IMG/VR virus record: IMGVR_UViG_3300030202_001155
Coordinates: 1 to 45,899 of that record
Source of the DNA: a virus
Length of the DNA: 45,899 bases
Strand: one strand, 5' to 3'
Shown here: positions 21,668 through 29,490 of the stretch, piece by piece
How positions within the stretch are numbered: the first letter of the stretch is position 1
How the letters are laid out: each line of letters begins with the position of its first letter
Notes under the pieces: model-generated
Database searches by the model: none
Told to the model about the DNA's origin: nothing
The model's input: the letters and a program-made list of their open reading frames with translations, nothing else
Program-made: the position numbers and the translations under genes

Positions 21668-23241
21668 AGAAAGTTCTACCAGCATCTCCAGCAGTCATGT
21701 CCGATCTGATCAAGAAGGAAACAGACAGACGATCAGCATCATCATCTCTGTATGAGTTCGTAAAGCAGGCATGGCATGTCGTAGAGCCAGGGATACCCTT
21801 CATCGGTGGCTGGCATATAGAAGAAATTTGTGAGCATTTAGAAGCGTGCTCTGGCGGTGATCTGAAGAAGCTACTAATAAATATACCACCACGCCATTCT
21901 AAATCTACGATTGTAAGTGTAATGTGGCCAATGTGGGAATGGCTAACAGATCCTGCTCAAAAGTTTTTGTGTGCTTCATACTCAGGTAACTTAAGTATTC
22001 GAGACAATCTTAAGGCAAGGAGATTAATTCAGTCTCCATGGTACCAAGAGAGATGGGGACATATGTTTACTCTTGCAGGAGACCAGAATGCTAAACAGAG
22101 GTATGAAAATGACAAGACTGGATACAGGCTAGCTACATCTGTAGGTGGTACAGCCACTGGTGAAGGTGGATCCAGACTTCTGCTAGATGATCCACATTCC
22201 GCACAAGAAGCACAATCAGACGCAATTAGAGAAGCAGCAGTAGAATGGTTCGACATGGTTTGGTCCACACGATTAAATAATCCTAAAGAAGATGTAATGG
22301 TTACGATCATGCAGAGATTGCATGAGCGCGATATATCTGGACATATAATTGATGATATAGGAGGATGGGAACACCTTATGATTCCTGCAGAATGGGATGG
22401 TAAATCTCGTTCTACGAGTTTAGGGGTGTATGATCCACGAAAAACAGAAGGTGAACTAATATGTCCAGATAGATTCGGTGAGAAAGAAATACAAGACCTA
22501 AAACAACTTTTAGGCACATATGGCGTAGCAGGTCAGCTACAACAAGAACCTAGTCCATCAGAAGGAGGAATCCTGAAGACAAAATTTTTTGAACTCTGGC
22601 CACATAATGCAGGGTTACCGCCATTTGAATATATTTTACAAAGTTATGATTGTGCTTTTACAGAAAAATCTACAGGAGATCCTACAGCATGCACAGTGTA
22701 TGCTATATTCACACACGAAGGAGCAAGACACTGTATGTTAATTGATGCGTGGGATGAATATTTAGGTTATCCTGAATTAAGAGAAAAAGCGATAAGAGGT
22801 TGGCAAACTGAATACGGAGGGATGAGCAAAGATTCTCCCTTCAGTAAAAGAAAAAGACCAGATAGAATTCTGGTAGAAGCTAAAGCTAGTGGTCAATCTC
22901 TTTTACAAGATTTGCGCCTGGCTAAAGTTCCCGCAATAGGATACAATCCTGGTAATGCTGACAAGATAAGTAGAGCACATCAGGCAGCACCTACTTTAGA
23001 ATTAGGTCATTGTTGGATACCAGAATCTAAAAAGAATCCTGGACACGCTGTTTCATGGGCTCAAAATTTTTTAAAACAGCTGGCTAAGTTTCCAGTAGCA
23101 GCACATGATGATTATGTAGATACATTCACCCAAGCTATGATATATTTTAAAAATGATGGCTGGTTTGAATTACCACAGGCTCGTGATTATGACGAACCTA
23201 AATTAAGATTAGTAGAGAAAGTTAATCCATATGCGATATAA
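21664..23241 (+). CDS. terL: Terminase large subunit (packaging ATPase-nuclease)
   Basis: The 525-residue packaging motor has Walker A PPRHSKST (75-82) and Walker B RLLLDDPHS (171-179) in the ATPase. The RNase H-fold nuclease domain has SYDCAF (D329), VEAKASG (E405) and HDDYVD (D482, D483, D486). Length and motifs are typical of headful or P22-like terminases. The gene overlaps terS by four bases. The first 150 bases keep the GC-rich style of terS, after which the AT-rich style returns, a shift visible inside one gene. Confidence 0.93.
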   Translation: MKKVLPASPAVMSDLIKKETDRRSASSSLYEFVKQAWHVVEPGIPFIGGWHIEEICEHLEACSGGDLKKLLINIPPRHSKSTIVSVMWPMWEWLTDPAQKFLCASYSGNLSIRDNLKARRLIQSPWYQERWGHMFTLAGDQNAKQRYENDKTGYRLATSVGGTATGEGGSRLLLDDPHSAQEAQSDAIREAAVEWFDMVWSTRLNNPKEDVMVTIMQRLHERDISGHIIDDIGGWEHLMIPAEWDGKSRSTSLGVYDPRKTEGELICPDRFGEKEIQDLKQLLGTYGVAGQLQQEPSPSEGGILKTKFFELWPHNAGLPPFEYILQSYDCAFTEKSTGDPTACTVYAIFTHEGARHCMLIDAWDEYLGYPELREKAIRGWQTEYGGMSKDSPFSKRKRPDRILVEAKASGQSLLQDLRLAKVPAIGYNPGNADKISRAHQAAPTLELGHCWIPESKKNPGHAVSWAQNFLKQLAKFPVAAHDDYVDTFTQAMIYFKNDGWFELPQARDYDEPKLRLVEKVNPYAI

Positions 23242-23278
23242 CAGATTTAGCACAAAAACTCATGGAGGGTAAATAATA

Positions 23279-25891
23279 ATGGCTGAAGAAGAAAACGAAG
23301 AAATAGAAATTACTAAAGAAGAGATGACTGTAGTAGAAATACCTGAAGAAGAATCTCTTTTAGAAGATACTCCGGACGGAGGAGCTATTTTAAAAATGGA
23401 AAAAATAACAGTAAGCGGATCTTCACCGCATTTTGAAAACATTGTAGAAAAAGTAGATCAGAAGAAATTAAAAATAGCTATCACAGACCTATTAACTAAA
23501 ATAAATAGAGACAAAGAAGCTAGACAAAAACGAGATCAACAGTATGAAGAAGGTTTGCGCCGAACAGGACTAGGCGATGACGCTCCGGGTGGAGCACAAT
23601 TTAGCGGAGCTAATAAAGTTGTTCACCCAATGTTAGTAGAAGCGTGCGTAGATTTTTCTGCACGATTTGTTAAAGAAGTGTTTCCCCCAACTGGACCAGT
23701 AAAAAGTAAAATTATAGGTGAAGCTGATAAAGTTAAAGTAGAAAAAGCTCAGCGTAAAACAGAGTTTATGAATTGGCAAGTTACCGAGCAGATGATAGAG
23801 TTCAGATCTGAGTTAGAACAATTAAGCACTCAACTTCCGTTAGGCGGTGGTCAATATATGAAGTATATGTGGAATGCTCAGTATAACAGACCGACATCTG
23901 AATTTGTTCCTATTGACGACATCTACTTACCGTTTTCTGCTACTAACTTTTATACGGCAGAAAGAAAAACTCATGTTCAATACATCACTCACATGGAGTA
24001 TGAAAAAAGAGTAGAAGCAGGAATGTATTGTGATATTGATTTACCTACTCCTAATGATCCTGAGTTTAGTAAAGCAGAACAAGCTAACGAAAAAATTGAA
24101 GGTAAACAAAACACATCTTATAACGAAGATGGTTTAAGAACTATATTTGAAGTTTATACTTCTTTAGAGATAGAAGATGAATGCGGATTAGCTCCTTATA
24201 TTTTAAGTATTGATAAATCTTCTGATAAACCTTTATCTCTTTACCGTAACTGGGAAGAAGATGACGATATGAAAAACGAATTACAATGGATTGTAGAATT
24301 TCCTTTTGTTCCTTGGCGTGGTGCTTATCCTATCGGACTTACACATATGATTGGTGGTTTGAGTGGAGCAGCAACTGGAGCACTTAGAGCATTACTAGAT
24401 TCAGCTTACATTCAAAATGTTCCTACTCTTCTTAAATTAAAAGGAGGACCTAACGGACAAACCATTAATGTTCAACCAACAGAAATTGTAGAAATGGAAG
24501 GAGGTGCACTAATTGATGATGTTCGTAAATTAGCTATGCCTTTACCTTTTGCCGGACCGAGTAATACTTTATTTCAATTATTAGGTTTTTTAGTTAATGC
24601 TGGTAAAGGAGTGGTGCAAACTTCTTTTGAAAAATTTAATGAGCAAAATCCTAATGCGCCAGTAGGAACTACCATGGCAATAATTGAACAAGGTATGGTT
24701 GTATTTAGCTCTATTCATTCTCGTTTACATGCAGCAATGGCAAGAAGTTTCGATATTTTACACAGAATTAATTCTATGTATTATACTCAAGAAGATCTTG
24801 ACGCATTAGATGCTGGGTTAGATATAACAGCAGAAGACTTTGACGGACCTGCAGATGTTGTTCCCATCAGTAATCCTGCTATATTTAGTGAAGCACAAAG
24901 ATTTGCTCAAATACAAGCTATTATGCAAAGAGCTCAAGCAATGCCACAAATGTATGATCAAAGATCTATTGAAGAAATGTTCTTGAGAACATTAAAAGTT
25001 CCTAGCGGAGAAGTCTTAAATCCTCTTCCTGGTAGTGAAGATAGAGATCCTGTAAGTGAAAATGTGGCAGCAAGTATGGGTCAACCTATTTATGTTTTAC
25101 CTCAACAAGATCATATAGCTCATTTAGAAGTTCATTTACCTTTTTTAAAATCGCCAGTATTTGGGCAAAATCCGAGCATTGCTCCTAATTTACTTTACCC
25201 TATGGCTATTCATTTAAGAGATCATTTACTTAATTATTATTTAGTAGAAGCACATAATGCTGTAGATCAGGCACAACAAAAAGAATTAATGCCTGAAGAA
25301 GCGCAACAACAAGTAGAAGTTATTATAAAAGTTCAAGAATTTATTCAACAGCAATTAGGAGGATTCTCTCAAGAACTTGCTCAACTAACTGAAGTAGCTC
25401 AACAATTTAAACCTGAAGATCCAGCCAGAGCAGGAAATGATTCTATGAAAATAGCAGAACTTAGTGCTCAAATCAAACAAAGTGAAATACAACAAAGAGC
25501 GGAAAGAGATAATGCTCAATTACAGTTTGATAATTTAAAACTTGATACAAATAGTCAGTTACAACAGATGAAAATGCAACAGACAGCAGAAATTGAGAGA
25601 GCTAAACTTATGGACAAAGAAGAAGACAGAAAAGAGAAAGCTGAATTACAAGGTCTTAGAGAACTTTCTGAAACTGAGAGAAATAATATTAGAGAAATGT
25701 CTGAAACTGATAGGCAGAATACTAGAGAAGAAAATGAGAATAAGAGAAAAGCTGAAGATCTTAAAGCTAGAGAAAGGATGAATGACGCAGATAACAGGAC
25801 CGCTAAAGAATTAGCTGAAATGGAAATGTTAGCTGACGAAAAAACTTCTTTTACTACAGGATCAGGAATTGATTATGATCCTCAACCATAA
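23279..25891 (+). CDS. Portal protein with long coiled-coil C-terminus
   Basis: The 870-residue protein follows the terminase, as expected for a portal. The acidic N-terminus (60 residues) is followed by the core with DKEARQKRDQQYEEGLRR, FSGANKVVHPMLVE and PFVPWRGAYPIGLTHM, as in the large portals of P22-like marine podoviruses. The last 190 residues are a charged helix rich in Gln, Glu and Arg. Within it lie three 11-residue repeats (RELSETERNNI, REMSETDRQNT, REENENKRKAE), consistent with the barrel helix that extends into the capsid in P22. The stop codon overlaps the following terminator hairpin. Confidence 0.85.
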   Translation: MAEEENEEIEITKEEMTVVEIPEEESLLEDTPDGGAILKMEKITVSGSSPHFENIVEKVDQKKLKIAITDLLTKINRDKEARQKRDQQYEEGLRRTGLGDDAPGGAQFSGANKVVHPMLVEACVDFSARFVKEVFPPTGPVKSKIIGEADKVKVEKAQRKTEFMNWQVTEQMIEFRSELEQLSTQLPLGGGQYMKYMWNAQYNRPTSEFVPIDDIYLPFSATNFYTAERKTHVQYITHMEYEKRVEAGMYCDIDLPTPNDPEFSKAEQANEKIEGKQNTSYNEDGLRTIFEVYTSLEIEDECGLAPYILSIDKSSDKPLSLYRNWEEDDDMKNELQWIVEFPFVPWRGAYPIGLTHMIGGLSGAATGALRALLDSAYIQNVPTLLKLKGGPNGQTINVQPTEIVEMEGGALIDDVRKLAMPLPFAGPSNTLFQLLGFLVNAGKGVVQTSFEKFNEQNPNAPVGTTMAIIEQGMVVFSSIHSRLHAAMARSFDILHRINSMYYTQEDLDALDAGLDITAEDFDGPADVVPISNPAIFSEAQRFAQIQAIMQRAQAMPQMYDQRSIEEMFLRTLKVPSGEVLNPLPGSEDRDPVSENVAASMGQPIYVLPQQDHIAHLEVHLPFLKSPVFGQNPSIAPNLLYPMAIHLRDHLLNYYLVEAHNAVDQAQQKELMPEEAQQQVEVIIKVQEFIQQQLGGFSQELAQLTEVAQQFKPEDPARAGNDSMKIAELSAQIKQSEIQQRAERDNAQLQFDNLKLDTNSQLQQMKMQQTAEIERAKLMDKEEDRKEKAELQGLRELSETERNNIREMSETDRQNTREENENKRKAEDLKARERMNDADNRTAKELAEMEMLADEKTSFTTGSGIDYDPQP

Positions 25892-25936
25892 TCGTTCGTT
25901 CTATTAAGAAATAGACCGAACGAACGATTAATTTTT
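25890..25936 (+). terminator. Terminator after the portal gene
   Basis: A 12-bp stem (25890-25901 with 25918-25929) sharing the arms ATCGTTCGTTC/GAACGAACGAT with the terminator at 20962 is followed by AATTTTT. A nested CTATT/AATAG pairing lengthens it, with ACC bulged. The hairpin begins within the portal stop codon. Confidence 0.75.
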
Positions 25937-25968
25937 GATGGAATTTTAGTTAACCAATGGAGGAAAAA

Positions 25969-26187
25969 ATGGCAAAAACAACTAAAAAGAAAGCAGGAAG
26001 ACCGCCTAAAAAAGAACTTAAAAGAGCTAGAAATGATAAAGGACATTATATAGCTGATGACCCAACAACTTCTCACAACGAAGCTTATGGGGAAAGTCCA
26101 TGGTCTTTAGACAACATTAAGAAGAATTGGAAAATGGTTCTTTTAGGAATTGTAATTGTTTTAGTACTTATAGTAGGAAATATGTAA
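25969..26187 (+). CDS. Small AT-hook-like, membrane-anchored protein
   Basis: ATG 25969 is used because GGAGG lies five bases upstream; another ATG at 25957 overlaps that SD. The 72-residue protein begins MAKTTKKKAGRPPKKELKRA, with GRPPKK as in an AT-hook DNA-binding motif. It ends in one hydrophobic helix (MVLLGIVIVLVLIVGNM). The combination of basic head and tail anchor suggests a protein that links DNA, perhaps packaged DNA or the nucleoid, to the membrane. The AT-hook resemblance may be accidental, as lysine-rich termini are common. Confidence 0.65.
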   Translation: MAKTTKKKAGRPPKKELKRARNDKGHYIADDPTTSHNEAYGESPWSLDNIKKNWKMVLLGIVIVLVLIVGNM

Positions 26188-26191
26188 TTAT

Positions 26192-26878
26192 ATGTCATAT
26201 TTGCAAAGTAACATACCGTATTTCAAATGTTGGGTGCGTAAAGAATACACCCATAATCATGAGAAATTTCATGGAGAATTTTTACATGCCATGGCGATAG
26301 CAGTTACAACTATACCAAACAGGTCTTTAAGTTTCCAACTTATTTTTACAGGAGCGGAAACTTACGATACCGACGAAGAAAATATACATGGGGGAGCAAT
26401 GTGGGCAAGAATGCCTATAACTGCTTTAGTGGGAGATACTCCACTTGAAGAATGGCCAAAACCCATGGCAACTCATGACGCTCAACCTTGGGATTGCTCT
26501 TCCCGAACTCACAGCGTTTATGTTTTGGACAGATGTTCTCCTTGTCCTTGGCTAGCAAAAATAGATGGAGAACTTTATCCCGCTAAATATTATTTTACTG
26601 TAGACTATACGGATTCAGAAATCGCAGATGACCCTGCTCAACATAAACAGAGTCATGTTTTAGAACTTTTGGATGCTGGAGAATACACTGGTAATATGGT
26701 AGCATTACCGAACAACCGAGTAAGAGTGACTCATCCTGCTTGGTTTAATTTAGGGGAAGGAGCACCTGAGTTTAGACCTTCACAACATGTGCATTACAGT
26801 AAATCAGATCTGGACTACACATTAGATGTGAATCGTATTTTTGATAATTTATATAATGGAGAAGAAAATGAAAAGTAA
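26192..26878 (+). CDS. Conserved phage protein of unknown function
   Basis: The 228-residue protein starts four bases after the membrane protein. Features include PYFKCWVRKEYTHNHEKFHG, a beta-rich middle (AMAIAVTTIPNRSLSFQLIF), WDCSSRTHSVYVLDRCSPC (near residues 100-119) and a C-terminal VNRIFDNLYNGEENEK. The regularly spaced His and Cys residues may bind metal. Placement between portal and capsid genes and a well-structured sequence suggest a virion or assembly factor, as in other marine podoviruses, but I do not recognise a named family. Its end overlaps the next small gene by 11 bases. Confidence 0.75.
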   Translation: MSYLQSNIPYFKCWVRKEYTHNHEKFHGEFLHAMAIAVTTIPNRSLSFQLIFTGAETYDTDEENIHGGAMWARMPITALVGDTPLEEWPKPMATHDAQPWDCSSRTHSVYVLDRCSPCPWLAKIDGELYPAKYYFTVDYTDSEIADDPAQHKQSHVLELLDAGEYTGNMVALPNNRVRVTHPAWFNLGEGAPEFRPSQHVHYSKSDLDYTLDVNRIFDNLYNGEENEK

Positions 26879-27038
26879 ATCAAAAGGTTACGCCAAAGGT
26901 GGTAAATCGAAAGGTTATGCCAAAGGTGGAAAAAAGAAAACTAAAGGTTATGCCAAAGGAGGTCCGGTGAATATGGATGGACCTGATATACCTCAAAGAA
27001 AAAGAATGGCAGCAGGTTTTAAAGTTACAGGACAATAA
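26868..27038 (+). CDS. Small Lys/Gly-rich repeat protein
   Basis: ATG 26868 is preceded by GGAG at 7 bases; earlier in-frame ATGs lie in the previous gene. The 56-residue product contains three copies of KGYAKGG spaced by lysine-rich linkers, then a short tail (PVNMDGPDIPQRKRMAAGF). Such KGYAKGG proteins recur in marine phage virion modules and have no known activity; charge and repetition suggest contact with DNA or with an acidic partner such as the scaffold-like protein nearby. Confidence 0.7.
   Translation: MKSKSKGYAKGGKSKGYAKGGKKKTKGYAKGGPVNMDGPDIPQRKRMAAGFKVTGQ
26883..26959 (+). repeat. Three 17-base tandem-type repeats inside the Lys/Gly-rich gene
   Basis: AAAGGTTAYGCCAAAGG occurs at 26883-26899, 26910-26926 and 26943-26959. 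The copies are nearly identical at the DNA level, including the rare GCC codon, which suggests recent expansion by slippage or recombination rather than only protein-level selection. Confidence 0.85.
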
Positions 27039-27047
27039 GGAGGAATT

Positions 27048-27194
27048 ATGAAAAACTTAACAATTATTTTTATATTAACTATTTTTCTAGCAGGATGTGG
27101 TAGTTCAAGAATTATGTTGAATGCTGATATACCAGAATCTACATCAATTGATATACAAATATCAACTCAAGATAAAGAAGAATCTGAATCTTAA
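27048..27194 (+). CDS. 48-residue lipoprotein
   Basis: ATG 27048 follows AAGGAGGAATT and opens 48 codons to TAA 27192-27194. The product has a lipoprotein signal peptide: MKNLTIIFILTI then the lipobox FLAGC, with Cys at residue 17 as the predicted lipidation site, leaving a mature peptide of about 32 acidic and polar residues. Phage lipoproteins of this size are outer-membrane spanins or superinfection-exclusion proteins. No matching inner spanin is seen beside it, so exclusion is at least as likely as lysis. Confidence 0.7.
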   Translation: MKNLTIIFILTIFLAGCGSSRIMLNADIPESTSIDIQISTQDKEESES

Positions 27195-27205
27195 GAAGAT
27201 AGTTT

Positions 27206-27403
27206 ATGAATATTGAACAAAAACTTTTGAATCTTTTAAAAGAAGAGCAAGCTACCTTTGCTCTAGATGCTTTAAAAAGACCTCAAGACCGCGATAATTT
27301 TGAGTACGGTTATCGTGTTGGAGTAGTAGCTGGATACGAAGAAGCTATTAATGTACTTTTAAAACTAACCGAAGAGGAGAAGTATGGTGACGACAACTTA
27401 TGA
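27206..27403 (+). CDS. Small hypothetical protein
   Basis: The 65-residue protein begins MNIEQKLLNLLKEEQATFAL and contains DNFEYGYRVGVVAGYEEAINVLL. It looks like a compact helical bundle of a kind often found next to small structural genes in marine phages. The SD is weak (AGAAG). The C-terminus overlaps the GroES-like gene by 20 bases, and its final codons include that gene's SD. Function unknown. Confidence 0.65.
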   Translation: MNIEQKLLNLLKEEQATFALDALKRPQDRDNFEYGYRVGVVAGYEEAINVLLKLTEEEKYGDDNL

Positions 27404-27800
27404 GGATACGCTAGAAGAGGCATTCCCTGCAGTAGATGCAGGAATAGTACCTTTTGGTTCCCGTGTTCTGATTCAGATACGAACCGCTAAAAAGACAACA
27501 GCTGGTGGTATTATTCTGACGACAGATACTAAAGATACCGAAAAGTGGAATACACAAATCGGTAAAGTAATTGCGCTAGGACCTCTGGCATTTAAAAATC
27601 GTAATACGATGGAAAATTGGCCAGAAGGAGACTGGTGTAAGGTAGGCGAATATATTAGAGTAGCAAAATATGGAGGAGACCGATGGGAAGTTCCCATAGG
27701 AGATTCTAAAGATGATACTGCAATGTTCGTTATTTTTAATGATCTAGATGTGATTGGTCAAGTTACAGGAGACCCACTAAAGATTAAAGCATTTATCTGA
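27384..27800 (+). CDS. GroES-like co-chaperonin
   Basis: The 138-residue protein has the GroES (Cpn10) beta-barrel pattern: GIVPFGSRVLIQIRTAKKTT near the N-terminus, then AGGIILTTDTKDTEKWNTQ as the mobile-loop region with the GGI(I/V)L triad that contacts GroEL. GKVIALGPLAF, GEYIRVAKYGGDRWEV and a terminal DLDVIGQV complete the barrel. Like T4 gp31, a phage GroES may adapt host GroEL to fold the capsid protein, whose gene lies 2.3 kb downstream. It is about 40 residues longer than bacterial GroES, mostly through a loop insertion and a C-terminal extension. Confidence 0.85.
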   Translation: MVTTTYEDTLEEAFPAVDAGIVPFGSRVLIQIRTAKKTTAGGIILTTDTKDTEKWNTQIGKVIALGPLAFKNRNTMENWPEGDWCKVGEYIRVAKYGGDRWEVPIGDSKDDTAMFVIFNDLDVIGQVTGDPLKIKAFI

Positions 27801-27815
27801 TAAGGAGGTAAAATT

Positions 27816-28841
27816 ATGGCAAAAACCAAAAAACAAGAAGACGATACAGTTATGGTCGAAGTAGACGATAACGAAGAAACTAAAGAAGAGGTGGTGGAAG
27901 ATATCGTTATAGTAGAAGAACAACCACCTGAACAAGAAGTAGTAGAAGAATCTGAACAAGAAGTAGTAGAAGAACCTCAAGAAGATGAACCTACTCCTCA
28001 AGAAGAAGATGAACCTATTACGGCTGAGCAAGAAGTAGATGCTGAAAGAGAAGCTATTCGGGAAAGAAGACGAAAAGAAAAACAAGAACGAAAAGTTCGT
28101 AGAGAAACAGCTATCAAAAGAGATAAAACAGAGTTAGATTTTTTAAGAAGTCGTAACGATGATTTAGAAAGAAGATTAACTGCTCAAGAAAGAAAACAAC
28201 AGCAAGTAGAAATAAGCAGTTATGACACAGCTATTGCTCAAGCTAATAAAGAAGTTCAAATGGCAGATAGAGTTATAGCTAAAGCTGTAGAAACTAATAA
28301 TGGTGAAGATGTAGCTAAAGCTATGAAGTATAGAGATCAAGCTCTGCAAAAATCACAACAACTATCTATGGCTAAACAGCAAGCGTCTCAACCACAACCA
28401 CAAGCACCTGCTGTAGACGATAGAACCATGTATCATGCACAAAAATTTATGGAAGAAAATCCGTGGTATGATTCTCAAGGTAGAGACGAAGATTCTGCTA
28501 TTGTTATGGCTATTGATCAAGCATTAAGTAAAGATGGTTATAATCCTCAAACTGAAGAATATTGGGATGAACTTACTTTACGAGCAGCAAGAAGACTTCC
28601 GGAAAGATTTGATGAGGACGATGTGCCTGCTAAAAAATCTAATAGGAAAACTACTCGTAAAGCAAGAGGAGGACCAGCAGTTGGTTCAGGTAAAGAACAT
28701 GCACCTACTTCTACTAGGAAAGAAATTTATATAAGTCCTGAAAGAAAACAAGCATTAATGGATGCTGGGGTATGGGAAGATCCTGTTCTTAGAACTAAAT
28801 ATGTTAAAAGATATGCCCAATATGACAAGGAGAACCAATGA
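27816..28841 (+). CDS. Probable capsid scaffolding protein
   Basis: The 341-residue protein lies between the GroES-like gene and the capsid genes. The first 75 residues are very acidic, with EQEVVEE repeated twice. A basic coiled coil follows (about 80-190, rich in RRRKEKQERK and AQERKQQQVE). The C-terminal third is globular and basic (SNRKTTRKARGG) and ends in a helix. Acidic head, long helix and basic tail are typical of phage scaffolding proteins, where the basic end docks on the capsid protein. The assignment rests on composition and position, not on a family motif. Confidence 0.65.
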   Translation: MAKTKKQEDDTVMVEVDDNEETKEEVVEDIVIVEEQPPEQEVVEESEQEVVEEPQEDEPTPQEEDEPITAEQEVDAEREAIRERRRKEKQERKVRRETAIKRDKTELDFLRSRNDDLERRLTAQERKQQQVEISSYDTAIAQANKEVQMADRVIAKAVETNNGEDVAKAMKYRDQALQKSQQLSMAKQQASQPQPQAPAVDDRTMYHAQKFMEENPWYDSQGRDEDSAIVMAIDQALSKDGYNPQTEEYWDELTLRAARRLPERFDEDDVPAKKSNRKTTRKARGGPAVGSGKEHAPTSTRKEIYISPERKQALMDAGVWEDPVLRTKYVKRYAQYDKENQ

Positions 28842-28865
28842 AAATGAAAAAATTTTATTTTTACC

Positions 28866-28894
28866 TTTACTTTCATTTTAAATTAAACTATAGT
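28866..28894 (+). promoter_or_regulatory. Sigma70-like promoter (set member 6), capsid operon
   Basis: TTTACT (28866-28871), a 17-base spacer and TATAGT (28889-28894) lie just after the scaffold-like gene. This internal promoter would raise expression of the capsid genes independently of the terminase operon. Confidence 0.8.
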
Positions 28895-28903
28895 GATTTT
28901 CAA

Positions 28904-28922
28904 TCGCTGAAAAAAGGAGCGA
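28904..28922 (+). promoter_or_regulatory. 5'-end hairpin enclosing the SD
   Basis: TCGCT (28904-28908) can pair with AGCGA (28918-28922), placing GAAAAAAGG in the loop, so the SD AAAGGAG is half in the loop and half in the stem. The start ATG is at 28927. The layout matches that at 21047-21062: promoter, a few bases, short hairpin with the SD in the loop, start codon. Confidence 0.4.
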
Positions 28923-28926
28923 GTAT

Positions 28927-29457
28927 ATGACCGACGAAAGATTAAAGAAACAAGCTGATGAAGGACGTAAGAGCCGTGCGATGGATGATCGTGCTGTAAC
29001 AGAAGACAGAGAACTTACGGAAGAAGAGCGAGTAGATATGTTCCGTCAACAACTATTTCAGTCTAGCTTACCAGACTTACCAGAATTACCTGGCTGGCAC
29101 ATGTGCTGGCTAACAACTACGAATCCACGAGATTCTATTCAACAGCGTATTCGATTAGGATACGAACCTGTGAAGCCAGAAGATGTTCCTGGCTGGGATT
29201 ATGCAACATTAAAAACAGGAGAATGGACAGGGTTTATTGGTGTAAATGAAATGTTAGCATTTAAATTACCAATGTCTTTATATGAGAAATACATGATGGA
29301 AGCACATCATGATGCTCCAAATAGAGAAGAAGGTAAACTTGCTGACACTGCTAAATTCTTAGAAGAACAAGCAAATGCATCAGGCAGTAGATTAGAACAA
29401 GGTGATGGTACGAAGGAGTTAGGTGAACAAAGGGAGGGATCATTTGAACTTTCCTGA
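28927..29457 (+). CDS. Hypothetical virion-region protein
   Basis: The 176-residue protein has a charged, flexible first 45 residues (KKQADEGRKSRAMDDRAV), a conserved-looking core LPGWHMCWLTTTNPRDSIQQ (59-78) and GYEPVKPEDVPGW, and an acidic C-terminus. I recognise the core as a protein often found just upstream of capsid genes in marine podoviruses, perhaps a minor head protein, but no function is known. It is the first gene of the capsid operon, and its SD is held in the hairpin described above. Confidence 0.75.
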   Translation: MTDERLKKQADEGRKSRAMDDRAVTEDRELTEEERVDMFRQQLFQSSLPDLPELPGWHMCWLTTTNPRDSIQQRIRLGYEPVKPEDVPGWDYATLKTGEWTGFIGVNEMLAFKLPMSLYEKYMMEAHHDAPNREEGKLADTAKFLEEQANASGSRLEQGDGTKELGEQREGSFELS

Positions 29458-29490
29458 CGAACAAACTATTAACCAACAAAGGAGCAAAAC

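Noticed and set aside
22029-22517. Long frame on the - strand within terL
   Set aside because: It is the mirror of a well-supported terminase frame, with Ser/Pro-rich content and no SD; all supported genes are on the + strand.
26883-26959. Possible CRISPR-like repeats
   Set aside because: Only three short in-frame copies with unequal A-rich spacers encoding a lysine/glycine protein; not a CRISPR array.
27777-28085. Minus-strand frame opposite the scaffold-like gene
   Set aside because: Phe/Tyr/Leu-rich product is the expected complement of the Glu/Lys-rich coding strand.
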